64,000 nucleotides of DNA from Flavobacterium sp. 90 (GTDB lineage Bacteria; Bacteroidota; Bacteroidia; Flavobacteriales; Flavobacteriaceae): contig NZ_SMGE01000001.1 in the NCBI RefSeq assembly GCF_004339525.1, positions 1,984,001-2,048,000 on the forward strand, read 5' to 3'. A program made the position numbers and the translations under genes. Within the stretch, counting starts at the first letter, position 1, and the number at the start of each line of letters is the position of its first letter. Below are positions 27,491-37,176 of the stretch, piece by piece. The notes beneath the pieces were generated by a model that ran no database searches, was not told where the DNA came from, and saw only the letters and a program-made list of their open reading frames with translations.

Positions 27491-28429
27491 ATGAATCCAA
27501 AAATATTGATCATTGGCGCTTGCGGTCAAATTGGGACTGAACTGACTCAAAAATTACGTAAGTTATACGGAACAGAAAATGTAATTGCTTCTGATATTCG
27601 AAAATTAAATACTGATGTTGTTAATTCAGGTCCTTTTGAAGTGGTGAATGCCTTAGATTTCAATCAAATTGAACATCTTGTCGAAGTGCATAAAATTACA
27701 GATATTTATTTGATGGCGGCACTTTTATCGGCTACAGCTGAGAAGAATCCTGCTTTTGCATGGGATTTAAATATGAATTCATTATTTCACGTTTTGAATT
27801 TGGCTAAAGCCAAAAAAATACAGAAGATATTCTGGCCTTCAAGTATTGCGGTTTTTGGACCAACTACTCCAAAAGAAAATACGCCTCAATATACCGTTAT
27901 GGAACCTTCAACGGTTTACGGAATCAGTAAACAAGCCGGTGAAAGATGGTGTGAATATTACCATAATATTTATGGCGTTGATGTTCGAAGCATCCGTTAT
28001 CCTGGTTTAATAAGCTGGTCAACTCCTCCTGGTGGCGGAACTACAGATTATGCTGTTGATATTTTCTATAAGGCTATTGCCGATAAAAAATACGAGTGCT
28101 TTTTATCATCAGAGACAAAAATGCCAATGATGTATATGGATGATGCCATCGATGCAACAATCAATATTATGAAAGCTCCGGCTGAAGAAATCAAAATACA
28201 TTCTTCATACAATTTAGCCGCAATGAGTTTTACTCCAACTGAAATTGCTAACGAAATTAAAAAACATATTCCTGAATTTACAATTACTTATGAGCCTGAT
28301 TTCCGTCAGAAAATTGCGGATAGCTGGCCGGCAAGTATTGACGATACAGAAGCTAGAAAAGATTGGGGTTGGAAACATACTTTTGATCTTGAAACTATGA
28401 CAAAAGATATGTTGGAACATTTGGGATAA
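27491..28429 (+). CDS. L-threonine 3-dehydrogenase, short-chain (SDR/UDP-galactose epimerase-like) type
   Basis: A 312-residue cytosolic enzyme that oxidises L-threonine with NAD+ to 2-amino-3-ketobutyrate, the first step to glycine plus acetyl-CoA. The Rossmann motif is G9ACGQIG15 and the catalytic pair Y143/K147 lies in TVYGISK. The signature YPGLISWSTPPGGGTTDYAVDIF is typical of the flavobacterial SDR-type threonine dehydrogenase; from memory the Flavobacterium frigidimaris enzyme is also 312 residues and nearly the same. I chose the ATG at 27491 because the 14 extra upstream codons overlap the promoter core. It is monocistronic with a strong terminator. Confidence 0.92.
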   Translation: MNPKILIIGACGQIGTELTQKLRKLYGTENVIASDIRKLNTDVVNSGPFEVVNALDFNQIEHLVEVHKITDIYLMAALLSATAEKNPAFAWDLNMNSLFHVLNLAKAKKIQKIFWPSSIAVFGPTTPKENTPQYTVMEPSTVYGISKQAGERWCEYYHNIYGVDVRSIRYPGLISWSTPPGGGTTDYAVDIFYKAIADKKYECFLSSETKMPMMYMDDAIDATINIMKAPAEEIKIHSSYNLAAMSFTPTEIANEIKKHIPEFTITYEPDFRQKIADSWPASIDDTEARKDWGWKHTFDLETMTKDMLEHLG

Positions 28430-28450
28430 CCAAAATTCGTCATTGATTTC

Positions 28451-28498
28451 AAGCGTGTTATTTTAAAAGAGATACTTTTAAAATAACACGCTTTTTTT
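28451..28498 (+). terminator. Strong rho-independent terminator
   Basis: AAGCGTGTTATTTTAAAAG (28451-28469) pairs perfectly with its complement ending at about 28492, with a 5-nt loop and a T7 tract. It lies 21 bp past the threonine dehydrogenase stop codon. Confidence 0.92.
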
Positions 28499-28542
28499 GT
28501 GAAATATATTTTTAGACAAAACAGATCGCTTCAAAATTTTCT

Positions 28543-28550
28543 TACTTTTG
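28543..28550 (+). promoter_or_regulatory. Promoter core of the DUF418 gene
   Basis: TACTTTTG fits TAnnTTTG, 67 bp before the start codon at 28618. The -33 element is uncertain. Confidence 0.4.
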
Positions 28551-28617
28551 AAGCTATTAGAATAATTTCAAATTTATCTAAAATCATCAATCAAATCACA
28601 ACAAAAACGTTAATCAA

Positions 28618-29814
28618 ATGACAAATTCTCATCATCCCGTCGAACAAAGCAAAAGAACTGCTATTGTCGACATTCTTAGAGGCTGGGCTCTCTTGGGCGT
28701 TGCAATTGGTAATTATGGAGATTTTCTTCATATTGGATTACAAACAAAAATTAAAACCGATACTGTTTCTAATATTCTTCAAGTTTTTAATCAAATCTTT
28801 TTTGCAGCAAAATCCTGGACATTATTAACGCTGCTATTTGGCTTTGGTTTTGCCATTTTAATCAATAACGTAGCGAGCAAAGGCAAACATCCTGTTTTGT
28901 TTTTTTCCTGGAGAATGATATTACTTTTTGTACTAGCTTTTATTGATTCTTCTTTTTGGCTAGGTGACATCTTAAAAGATTATGCTTTTCTTGGACTTTT
29001 GTTGTTACTTTTTTATAAAATTCCAACAAAGACATTAGCTATAATCTGTTCAGTTCTTTTCCTGAGTATTCCATTTTGGGCGGCTTACGTAAGCCAGATT
29101 AATATAGTTCATCCTGAGATCACAACTAATCCTGAATACTTAAAACTATACCACTCCGGAAATTGGATAGATTTTTTCAGATTTAACTTATTAGCTTCTT
29201 ATTATGAACAAATAATTATTCCGGGATATTTAATTACGGCACATATTGTAATGTTTACGTGTATGCTTTTTGGATTTTTACTTCAAAGAATAGCATTTTT
29301 TAATCGCTTAAACGAAATGAAAAAATTACTAAAATATGTACTTTATATAAGTTTAAGCTGTGCCATAATCATCGCTTTAATTTTTATTTTGGGTGAAAAA
29401 AACAAAGCCACATTTCTCGAATATTTTGTTCCTGCATATTGGGTGATTTTAAGTACAATGATTTTCATTGCCAGCGGAATCTGTTTGTTTTACATCAACA
29501 ACAAACTAAAAACAATATTCAAATATTTTAGTGCTGCAGGAAAAATGACGCTAACTAATTATATTGTTCAAAATATATTAGCAGCATTTATTTTCTCCGG
29601 AATTGGTTTAGGAATAGGAAATTCGATGCCATATTGGTTTTACTTTTCTTTAGCTATTTTCATTTTCATCATTCAATTATTTATAAGCAAATGGTGGTTG
29701 TCAAAATACAATTATGGCCCGATTGAATGGTTGTGGAGATCTGCCAGCTATCGAGAATGGTTTCCGTTTAAAAAAGTACAATCTAACCTCATTACGGAAG
29801 TAAAAACAATATAA
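28618..29814 (+). CDS. DUF418 (YeiB-like) integral membrane protein
   Basis: A 398-residue multi-pass inner-membrane protein with about ten hydrophobic segments. It opens with the family signature RTAIVDILRGWALLGVAIGNYGDF and has the typical SWTLLTLLFGFGFA stretch. The DUF418 C-terminal part spans about 255-390 (GKMTLTNYIVQNI; YGPIEWLWRSASYREW). The family is often described as transporter-like or acyltransferase-like; no substrate is known. It is expressed as a single gene between two strong terminators. Confidence 0.88.
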   Translation: MTNSHHPVEQSKRTAIVDILRGWALLGVAIGNYGDFLHIGLQTKIKTDTVSNILQVFNQIFFAAKSWTLLTLLFGFGFAILINNVASKGKHPVLFFSWRMILLFVLAFIDSSFWLGDILKDYAFLGLLLLLFYKIPTKTLAIICSVLFLSIPFWAAYVSQINIVHPEITTNPEYLKLYHSGNWIDFFRFNLLASYYEQIIIPGYLITAHIVMFTCMLFGFLLQRIAFFNRLNEMKKLLKYVLYISLSCAIIIALIFILGEKNKATFLEYFVPAYWVILSTMIFIASGICLFYINNKLKTIFKYFSAAGKMTLTNYIVQNILAAFIFSGIGLGIGNSMPYWFYFSLAIFIFIIQLFISKWWLSKYNYGPIEWLWRSASYREWFPFKKVQSNLITEVKTI

Positions 29815-29841
29815 TTCGATTTTAGATAAATTTGAAAAAAG

Positions 29842-29872
29842 AAAAGCCCTTAAAATATTTTAAGGGCTTTTT
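29842..29872. terminator. Bidirectional terminator
   Basis: AAAAGCCCTTAAAATATTTTAAGGGCTTTT is a near-perfect palindrome with A and T tracts on both sides. It lies between the convergent DUF418 and M1 peptidase genes. Confidence 0.92.
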
Positions 29873-29890
29873 CATTAAAGTTTATTTTGA

Positions 29891-31771
29891 TTATTTTACT
29901 TCATAAACATTATTTGCAGCTTTTACATCAGCCATTAATCCGCTTGGATCAATCGTGATTTTTTTAATCGCCGTTTTGCTTTTATCAATTGTAAAACTGT
30001 AGTTTGATTGTGCCCAAGCCCAATCTTCCAGAACTGTTCTTTTTACGTTTGGATTTGGATTTGGTTTAATATAATTCATCATTCTTAACGGAATATAAAA
30101 ACTCTCAGATGTTCCGTCTGTATATTCTACGGTTAAATCTATTGGCATTGGCATTCTTCCAATTCTTTCTAAACTTACCGTTGTTTTTCCACCATTATCT
30201 GCAACATCTTTGATACCGTAATCGATTGTATTTAAAGTTTCTGCCCAATCAACTAAATACCAATCTAACTCAGCTCCGGAAACTCTTTCAGCTGTTCTTT
30301 TGATATCGTTTGGAGTTGGATGTTTGAATTTAAAATCGTTGAAATATCTTTTTAAAGTTGCATCTACATTCTCTTTTCCTATTACATATTCTAATTGCGA
30401 CAAAAAGATACTTCCTTTTACATAAGAGGAAATACTGTAAGGTCTGTTCTCATCATAACGATCACCGTGAGTAGTTTGTGGCTGCTCTTTTCCGGAATTT
30501 ACTAAGTTATAATACGCTGTATAATTTCCTTTAAACGGATTTTCTACTTTTTTATCTCCTTTTAATTCATTCAAAGCCATGTCTTCGATGTAAGTTGTAA
30601 AACCTTCGTCCATCCAAGGGTGTTTTGATTCATTTGAAGCTAAAATATGCTGAAACCAAGAATGTCCCATTTCGTGTGTTGCGGTTCCCAAAATACCTTC
30701 AAGAGTTCCGTTTCCAAGCATTAAAGTACACATTGCATACTCCATTCCACCGTCTCCACCTTGAATAAATGAATATTGTTTGTATGGATATGCACCAACT
30801 TTATGATTGTAAAAATCCATTACTTTAACCATCAAAGGCTCTAACTTTTTCCAGTTTTCAGTAGTTTTTGGATTGTTTTTATAGAAATAATGTAATTCAA
30901 CATCATTTGGTCCTTTTACAATATCATGTGTATATTCTTTGTCTGCAGCCCAAGTAAAATCGTGAACATTTGGCGCAATAAAATGCCATGTTAATGTTTT
31001 TGTTTTCTTTGGATAAACAACCGTTACACCAGCATCTTCATATCCGTGACCAATTTGATTTTTGTCTTGCAAATATCCTGAACCTCCAATTGTATAGTCT
31101 TTATCAATTGTAATTTTTACATCAAAATTACCCCAAACACCGTGAAATTCTCTCGCAATATATGGATCTGCATGCCAGCCTTCAAAATCAAATTCGGCTA
31201 ATTTAGGATACCATTGTGACATTGAAAGTTCAACTCCTTCAGAATTATTACGTCCTGAACGACGAATTTGAACCGGAACTTGTCCGTCAAAATCTAGCGT
31301 AAATGTCGCTTGTGAATTAGGCAAAATTGGCTTAGCCAAAGTAACTTCCAGAATAGTTCCTGAAACTCTGGTTTGCGCCGTTACGCCATCTTGTTTAAGA
31401 TTTGTGATTTTTAGATATCCAATTTCATTTGGTTTCAAAGTTTCAATTCTACTTTGTTTAACCTCTTTACCATCGGCACCTTTTACTTTACTTACCATTC
31501 TTCCATCAGGATCTTTTATAGAATGCAAACGTGCATCCATTTCGCTTCCTGGCTGAAATGCATTTGGATATAAATGATAAAAAACTTTTCTTAAGGTATC
31601 AGGCGAATTATTGGTATAAACCAATTCCTGTTTCCCTTTGTACTGATAGTTTTTTACATCCATCGAAACTTCCATTTTGTAATCGACATGTTGTTGCCAA
31701 TATGGAGCATTTTGCGCAGATAAAGAGTTTAAACCCAAACTCAAAAAAGATAGTAGTATAATTTTTCGCAT
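29891..31771 (-). CDS. M1 family metallopeptidase
   Basis: A 626-residue exported zinc aminopeptidase-type enzyme. Signal peptide to about residue 19 (SLSAQ). The zinc site is HEMGH at 366-370 with the third ligand E389 (WMDEGF), the 18-residue spacing of the gluzincins. The exopeptidase-type substrate motif is GGMEYA (about 335) instead of GAMEN, as in other Bacteroidota members. The N-terminal beta domain and a helical C-terminal part are present. It is downstream of the S8 peptidase gene on the same strand but separated from it by a terminator. It probably digests peptides in the periplasm. Confidence 0.92.
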   Translation of the reverse strand: MRKIILLSFLSLGLNSLSAQNAPYWQQHVDYKMEVSMDVKNYQYKGKQELVYTNNSPDTLRKVFYHLYPNAFQPGSEMDARLHSIKDPDGRMVSKVKGADGKEVKQSRIETLKPNEIGYLKITNLKQDGVTAQTRVSGTILEVTLAKPILPNSQATFTLDFDGQVPVQIRRSGRNNSEGVELSMSQWYPKLAEFDFEGWHADPYIAREFHGVWGNFDVKITIDKDYTIGGSGYLQDKNQIGHGYEDAGVTVVYPKKTKTLTWHFIAPNVHDFTWAADKEYTHDIVKGPNDVELHYFYKNNPKTTENWKKLEPLMVKVMDFYNHKVGAYPYKQYSFIQGGDGGMEYAMCTLMLGNGTLEGILGTATHEMGHSWFQHILASNESKHPWMDEGFTTYIEDMALNELKGDKKVENPFKGNYTAYYNLVNSGKEQPQTTHGDRYDENRPYSISSYVKGSIFLSQLEYVIGKENVDATLKRYFNDFKFKHPTPNDIKRTAERVSGAELDWYLVDWAETLNTIDYGIKDVADNGGKTTVSLERIGRMPMPIDLTVEYTDGTSESFYIPLRMMNYIKPNPNPNVKRTVLEDWAWAQSNYSFTIDKSKTAIKKITIDPSGLMADVKAANNVYEVK

Positions 31772-31788
31772 GATTGTTTTAATAAAAA

Positions 31789-31811
31789 TGGAAGAGTTGC
31801 CACTCTTCCAT
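31789..31811 (-). terminator. Terminator between the S8 and M1 peptidase genes
   Basis: ATGGAAGAG (31789-31797) pairs with CTCTTCCAT (31803-31811). On the minus strand a T-rich tract follows, 24 bp after the S8 gene's stop codon. Confidence 0.75.
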
Positions 31812-31834
31812 TAGATTAGTATTCTATTTTGTTT

Positions 31835-33466
31835 TTATTTCTTTGACATTTTTTCTGCCATCAATAAAGCATTATAGGCATTAACCATTTTAGCTGATTT
31901 CGAAGATTCAACTGACGAAACCGGAACTGGTTTTTGAGTTGGATTTGGATTTTTACCCAAAACTACCATTGAAGGAAGCGCAACTCCGGATTCCATTAAA
32001 ATCTGTTTTACCTGAGAAGCTTTTAATTTTGGATAATAAGAACGAATCAAAGCCGCTACTCCTGCAGCATTTGGTGCTGCCATTGAAGTTCCTTGTAAAT
32101 ATTTGTATTTATCGTTTGGAACCGTTGCGTAGATTTCTTCTCCTGGTGCAAAAACGTCAACATTTATTTTTCCGAAGTTTGAGAATGAAGCTACTACATT
32201 TTCGCCATATTCTTTATTGATTGCTCCAATTGTAATTACATTATCAGCAAATTCTTTAATATTGTCTTCAGAATCATTTGGGTAATTGATGTTTTTAGTT
32301 TCGTCGATATTATAACCGTCATTACCAGCTGCGTGAACAATTAAAACATCTTTTTTAGCAGCATATTTTATCGCATCATAAACCCATTGTTTGTGCGGAG
32401 AAAAACTTTTTCCAAAACTTCCGTTGATTACTTTTGCTCCATTATCTACTGCATAACGAATCGCCAAAGCAATATCTTTATCGTACTCATCTCCATCAGG
32501 AACTGCTCTTACTGTAAGGATTTCAACATTGTTAGAAACTCCGTCTCCTCCAAGATTATTACCGCGAATTTGTGCAATGATTCCGGCAACGTGAGTTCCG
32601 TGAAGCGCTTTTTCTTTATCCGGACCAAAAACTATATTATTACCATAATGATTGTTTTTAATGTCTTCCGGATTATCGCCTACAACTTTTCTTCCATCAT
32701 ACTCTTTGTTCAGATTATAATTGAATTGATCGTAAACTTGCTCTCTGTACTCTTCAAAATCAGCTTCAGGATTAAAAGTTGGTCCTGCATTACCAAAAAC
32801 CTGAGTCATGATATCTTTACTTCTCAAAACTTTTGGATCTGTTGAAGTAATCTTGCTTAAATCCTCTAATTTATAATCTGTTTTATTTAACTCCTTTTTA
32901 ATAGTATTATGAACATCTATTAAAAAATCAACTTGTTGTTTGTCTTCTTGAAGCTCGCTTATTTTTTCGTCATATTGTGCCAAAGCTGCTTTGTATTGAG
33001 CAGATCCATCGTCGCCTTTTTTAACGATACGAGTTAATTCAAGATTTTCATGAACAGCATTTCCAAGAAAATTCCATCCGTGAACGTCATCAATAAATCC
33101 ATTTTTATCATCATCGATTCCGTTACCAGGAATTTCTTTTGGATTTGTCCAGATCATTCCCTGTAAGTCCGGATGCTCAATATCAACACCTGAATCTACT
33201 ATACCTACAATTACTTTTTTACCTGTTTTTCCTTGTAATAATTCGGCGTAAGCCCTATCAACACTCATTCCCGGAATTGAATCTTTGATTAAATCAAGAT
33301 GACTCCATCTTTTTAGTTCGTTTTCGCTAACTGGTGCTTTTTTTACAATTGCCAAAGGTGCCGTAATTGGAACTTTAGGCGCTGAATTTTGTGCTTGTAC
33401 GCTTGCACTACCAGCTAAAGCAAGTAATACCCAAGCTGATAAAGTAAAGGGTTTTATAGAACTCAT
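31835..33466 (-). CDS. Subtilisin-like S8 family serine peptidase
   Basis: A 543-residue exported protease with a signal peptide cleaved near VQAQ (residue 26). The catalytic triad is D91 (GIVDSGVD), H292 (LHGTHVAGI) and S461 (LQGTSMAAPNAAG), with oxyanion-hole Asn in HAAGNDG. The 200-residue gap between Asp and His is far longer than in classical subtilisins and contains a charged, helical insertion (residues about 145-265), typical of a Bacteroidota subgroup. There is no T9SS tail, so it probably stays in the periplasm or is membrane-associated. The 282 bp upstream show no clear promoter core. Confidence 0.93.
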   Translation of the reverse strand: MSSIKPFTLSAWVLLALAGSASVQAQNSAPKVPITAPLAIVKKAPVSENELKRWSHLDLIKDSIPGMSVDRAYAELLQGKTGKKVIVGIVDSGVDIEHPDLQGMIWTNPKEIPGNGIDDDKNGFIDDVHGWNFLGNAVHENLELTRIVKKGDDGSAQYKAALAQYDEKISELQEDKQQVDFLIDVHNTIKKELNKTDYKLEDLSKITSTDPKVLRSKDIMTQVFGNAGPTFNPEADFEEYREQVYDQFNYNLNKEYDGRKVVGDNPEDIKNNHYGNNIVFGPDKEKALHGTHVAGIIAQIRGNNLGGDGVSNNVEILTVRAVPDGDEYDKDIALAIRYAVDNGAKVINGSFGKSFSPHKQWVYDAIKYAAKKDVLIVHAAGNDGYNIDETKNINYPNDSEDNIKEFADNVITIGAINKEYGENVVASFSNFGKINVDVFAPGEEIYATVPNDKYKYLQGTSMAAPNAAGVAALIRSYYPKLKASQVKQILMESGVALPSMVVLGKNPNPTQKPVPVSSVESSKSAKMVNAYNALLMAEKMSKK

Positions 33467-33748
33467 GTATCTGTATATTATTATAAAGTTAAAAGATGGG
33501 TCTAAATTATGATTTTTTGTTACAAAAAACTAACGATTAACAATGCCTTATGAATTTTGATATTTTCTTAAGTATTGTCTAAGGTCAATTAAACCGCTTA
33601 AATCATGTTTTTTTAATCAATTTATCTATAAATATACTGTTTTCATTTTTATGGAAATTTAAAGAGAAATAAATTCCAGTACGCTTTCCCGTAAGGAAAC
33701 GACAATTGAATTACCTACTATTGCCCGACTGAATTATAAACCCTCTCT

Positions 33749-36700
33749 ATGAAAACAAAACTACTCTTGTTGCTGTTATTAGCAAATTTTTCAATTTTTG
33801 CACAAACCAACTTAGTTCCAAATGGGAGCTTCGAAAACTGGTCTTCGTCATCACATCCTGATAGTTGGTATGGTTATCTTAGTGGTTATGTTTCTCAAAG
33901 CGCAACTGCCCAAAATGGCGCATCAAGTACCAATATGATGGTTGCCAGCGGTACATTTAACTACATAAATAGCGACTATTTTGCGGTAGAAGCTGGTAAA
34001 AAGTATCGTGTAACGATGTATCACAAAGTCGTAAAAGGTACATTTTCTTCAATTGATTTTAGCGTTTACCACAAACCCGGAACATTCAAGGAAGAGATAG
34101 TCAAAAAATCAGACGTTACTTTCTCAACTACTGAATGGAGAAAAGTTGAATTTGAATATACCTCAACTGCTTCTGAAAATATTGAAGTAGATATCTGGAC
34201 TAACGGATCTCTTGATTCTGAAATTTTGGTTGATAATGTCTCTGTTGTAGATGTTGCCGAAACTCCTGCACAATACACAATGATTCCTGATGCAAATTTT
34301 GAGAAAAAACTGATCGACTTAGGAATTGATTCTGGCGCTATTGATGGTAAAATATTAACATCAAAAATCAATACTTTAACATCTTTGGATATATCATATA
34401 GCTCAATTAGTGACTTAACCGGAATCGAAGATTTTAGTGCTTTGTACTCATTATATTGCAATAACAACAATTTGACGACTCTTGATCTTTCAAAAAATTT
34501 ATTATTATTAAACATTGACTCTAGTTATAATCAACTCACAAGCGTAAATATCAATAAAAATGCAAGTAACCTTAATCTTGCTTCTAATAAGCTGGAAAAT
34601 GTAGACTTTTCACAAAATCCTTCTTTATACTCCTTAGATTTAAATAGAAATTTATTGGCAAATTTAGATGTTTCGCAAAATCAGAACTTACAATTTTTAA
34701 AAGTAAATAATAATAAATTAGCGACCATAAATCTTTCAAAAAACACATTATTGAATTACATTACCTGTTCAGGAAATAAATTAAGTTCTATAGATGTTTC
34801 AAATAATACTTCTTTAGAAATTTTATGGATCGAAACTAATTTACTTACTACATTAGATTTGTCTAAAAACACAAAACTGAGATTTGTGTATTGTTCCTCT
34901 AATCAATTAACAAGCCTCAAAACTCCTGCTGGAGCCACTTTAAATAATTTAAACTGTGCTTACAACAAATTGACAAGTTTAGATCTTTCTGCCAACACTG
35001 GTTTAACTAAAGTTGAATTTCAATCAAATTTAATAGAAACTGTAAATGTAGCAGCTAGTATCAATTTAGATTATTTTAATGGCAGTTATAATCAGCTTAA
35101 AACTTTAGATGTTTCTAAAAATGTTAATTTGACTTATTTTAATTGTAACGGAAACAAATTATTAAGTGATTTAAACTTAAAAAATGGAAATAATACCAAA
35201 ATAAAAAGTACTGATTTATCTATTCGAGAAACTCCAAGTTTATACTGTTTAGTTGTAGATGACGTTGCATATTCGACTACAAATTGGACATCAAATATTG
35301 ATCCTTATACAATTTTTACTGATACGCCATGTGCTCCGGCAAAATACACTCTTATTCCAGATATTAATTTCGAAAAATCCCTAATAACAAAGGGTATTGA
35401 TGCCGTAGAAGATGGTAAAGTATTGACTAGCAAAATTGCTATTGTCAAAGTTTTAGATTTGAGCGATTATTATACCAATCTAAAAATCGAAGACCTAACA
35501 GGAATTGCAGATTTTACAGCACTTGAAGAATTAACATTACCTTCTTCTAATAGTGGTGCTCTAAAAACAATTGACATCTCTCACAATTTAGCTTTAAGAA
35601 AACTAATCTCTTCTCAAACTAAATTAGAAACTCTGGACGTTTCTAACAATTTAGCTTTAACTGAATTAAATATTTATAGAAATAATTTAACAACACTTAA
35701 TGTATCAAAAAACTTAGAATTAACTAAGCTTGATTGCTCTCTAAACAGATTAACAAGCTTGGATGTTACGGCAAACAAAAAACTTAAGAGTTTAGCGTGT
35801 TCAGCATCTAATGAAGAAGGTAATTATAGTCCACGACAAGGTTTATTAACAAGTTTAGATCTTTCTCAAAATCTTGACTTAGAAGTTTTAAATTGCAGTT
35901 CAAACGATAAACTTGTTGGATTAGATGTATCTAAAAACGTAAAGTTAACTTCTATTAATGTTAGTAATAACAATCTAACATCTATTGATTTTTCTGCCAA
36001 CAAACTTTTAAAAAATATTTCTTGCGAATCGAATCAAATAACAAGTCTGGATCTTTCTAAATATCCTGCTTTAGAAACATTACAATGCTCTTTTAATCAG
36101 TTAACAACATTGGATGTATCACAAAAACCAGGGTTAACTTTTTTAATATGCGAATCTAATCAACTAACAAGCTTAGATGTCTCAAAAAACCCTGCATTAG
36201 AGCGTTTATACTGTAGCGGTAATAAAATCGCTAGTTTAGACATATCTGCCAATCCAAAGATGAAGCAACTGTTATGCGGCAGCAATAATATGACCAAATT
36301 AAATTTAAAAAATGGCAACAATACAAAGTTTGAGATTGATTATAACAGTATTTTTTCAAACAATCCAAATTTAACTTGCATACTTGTTGATGATGTTGAT
36401 TATTCTAATAAAACATGGGCCACTTATAAAGATGCAACAGCAAGTTATAATACAGAATGTAGCTTTAGTTTACCTTCTAAAAACTTTGCTGTAGAAACAA
36501 AAGGTGAATCTTGCGTTGGAGAAAATAATGGGGAAATTACTATAACTGCAAGTGCCGAATTCCCATATGTTGCAAGCATAAACGGAAAAGCTACCACTTT
36601 TACAAACAATAGTCTAAAAATTAGCAATCTGGCACCGGGAACTTACACAGTTATTATAACAATTCCGGGAGAAGTATATGAGCAAACTTTCATACTGACA

Positions 36701-37174
36701 ATTGCAAAAGCGGTTACTATTACCGGAAAATCAAGCATAACCTCTAAAACAATTGATGTTGAAATTACACAAGGAACTGCACCATTTACAGTTTTTGTTG
36801 ATGGAAATAAACAATTTCAGACAAATGATGCGGCTTTTTCTCTAAGTGTTGATAAAAACGCTTTAGTAACAGTAGCAACTGCAAAAGCTTGTGAAGGCGT
36901 TTTTGCCAAAAAAGTTTCTGTTTCAGATTTTGAATCACAAATTTTATCGGCATATCCAAATCCAACTTCTGGAAGTTTTGAAATTGAAATTCCAACAAAT
37001 AAAACAGAAGTTAAAATAGAGTTGTACAATTTTGGAGGACAATTAATTTCCGGTAAAACTTATACTATCGAAAATGGAAAAGCATTATTAAACCTAGAAA
37101 ATCAAGCTTCAGGAATTTATGCTGTCAAAGTCTATTTAGAAACTCCGGAATATCTTAAAATTATAAAAAAATAA
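33749..37174 (+). CDS. T9SS-exported leucine-rich-repeat surface protein with duplicated LRR blocks
   Basis: A 1141-residue protein: signal peptide (to 18), a carbohydrate-binding-like beta-sandwich (about 20-170, NLVPNGSFENW), then two LRR blocks (about 173-529 and 530-903). Each block begins with the same header, YT(M/L)IPDxNFEK and DGKxLTSKI, carries roughly twelve 21-residue repeats of the LDLSKNxxLxxLxCxxNxLTS type, and ends with the same cap (NLKNGNNTK, then VDDVxYS). A SprB-like repeat (about 911-985) and a T9SS type A sorting domain (from about 1065, YPNPTSGSFEIEIP) follow. Probably an adhesin or protein-binding surface protein. The block structure indicates an internal duplication. 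The lipoprotein gene downstream starts after 2 bp. Confidence 0.9.
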   Translation: MKTKLLLLLLLANFSIFAQTNLVPNGSFENWSSSSHPDSWYGYLSGYVSQSATAQNGASSTNMMVASGTFNYINSDYFAVEAGKKYRVTMYHKVVKGTFSSIDFSVYHKPGTFKEEIVKKSDVTFSTTEWRKVEFEYTSTASENIEVDIWTNGSLDSEILVDNVSVVDVAETPAQYTMIPDANFEKKLIDLGIDSGAIDGKILTSKINTLTSLDISYSSISDLTGIEDFSALYSLYCNNNNLTTLDLSKNLLLLNIDSSYNQLTSVNINKNASNLNLASNKLENVDFSQNPSLYSLDLNRNLLANLDVSQNQNLQFLKVNNNKLATINLSKNTLLNYITCSGNKLSSIDVSNNTSLEILWIETNLLTTLDLSKNTKLRFVYCSSNQLTSLKTPAGATLNNLNCAYNKLTSLDLSANTGLTKVEFQSNLIETVNVAASINLDYFNGSYNQLKTLDVSKNVNLTYFNCNGNKLLSDLNLKNGNNTKIKSTDLSIRETPSLYCLVVDDVAYSTTNWTSNIDPYTIFTDTPCAPAKYTLIPDINFEKSLITKGIDAVEDGKVLTSKIAIVKVLDLSDYYTNLKIEDLTGIADFTALEELTLPSSNSGALKTIDISHNLALRKLISSQTKLETLDVSNNLALTELNIYRNNLTTLNVSKNLELTKLDCSLNRLTSLDVTANKKLKSLACSASNEEGNYSPRQGLLTSLDLSQNLDLEVLNCSSNDKLVGLDVSKNVKLTSINVSNNNLTSIDFSANKLLKNISCESNQITSLDLSKYPALETLQCSFNQLTTLDVSQKPGLTFLICESNQLTSLDVSKNPALERLYCSGNKIASLDISANPKMKQLLCGSNNMTKLNLKNGNNTKFEIDYNSIFSNNPNLTCILVDDVDYSNKTWATYKDATASYNTECSFSLPSKNFAVETKGESCVGENNGEITITASAEFPYVASINGKATTFTNNSLKISNLAPGTYTVIITIPGEVYEQTFILTIAKAVTITGKSSITSKTIDVEITQGTAPFTVFVDGNKQFQTNDAAFSLSVDKNALVTVATAKACEGVFAKKVSVSDFESQILSAYPNPTSGSFEIEIPTNKTEVKIELYNFGGQLISGKTYTIENGKALLNLENQASGIYAVKVYLETPEYLKIIKK

Positions 37175-37176
37175 AA

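Noticed and set aside
33716..33723. Promoter-like TACTATTG upstream of the LRR gene
   Set aside because: One mismatch to TAnnTTTG and no suitably spaced TTG.
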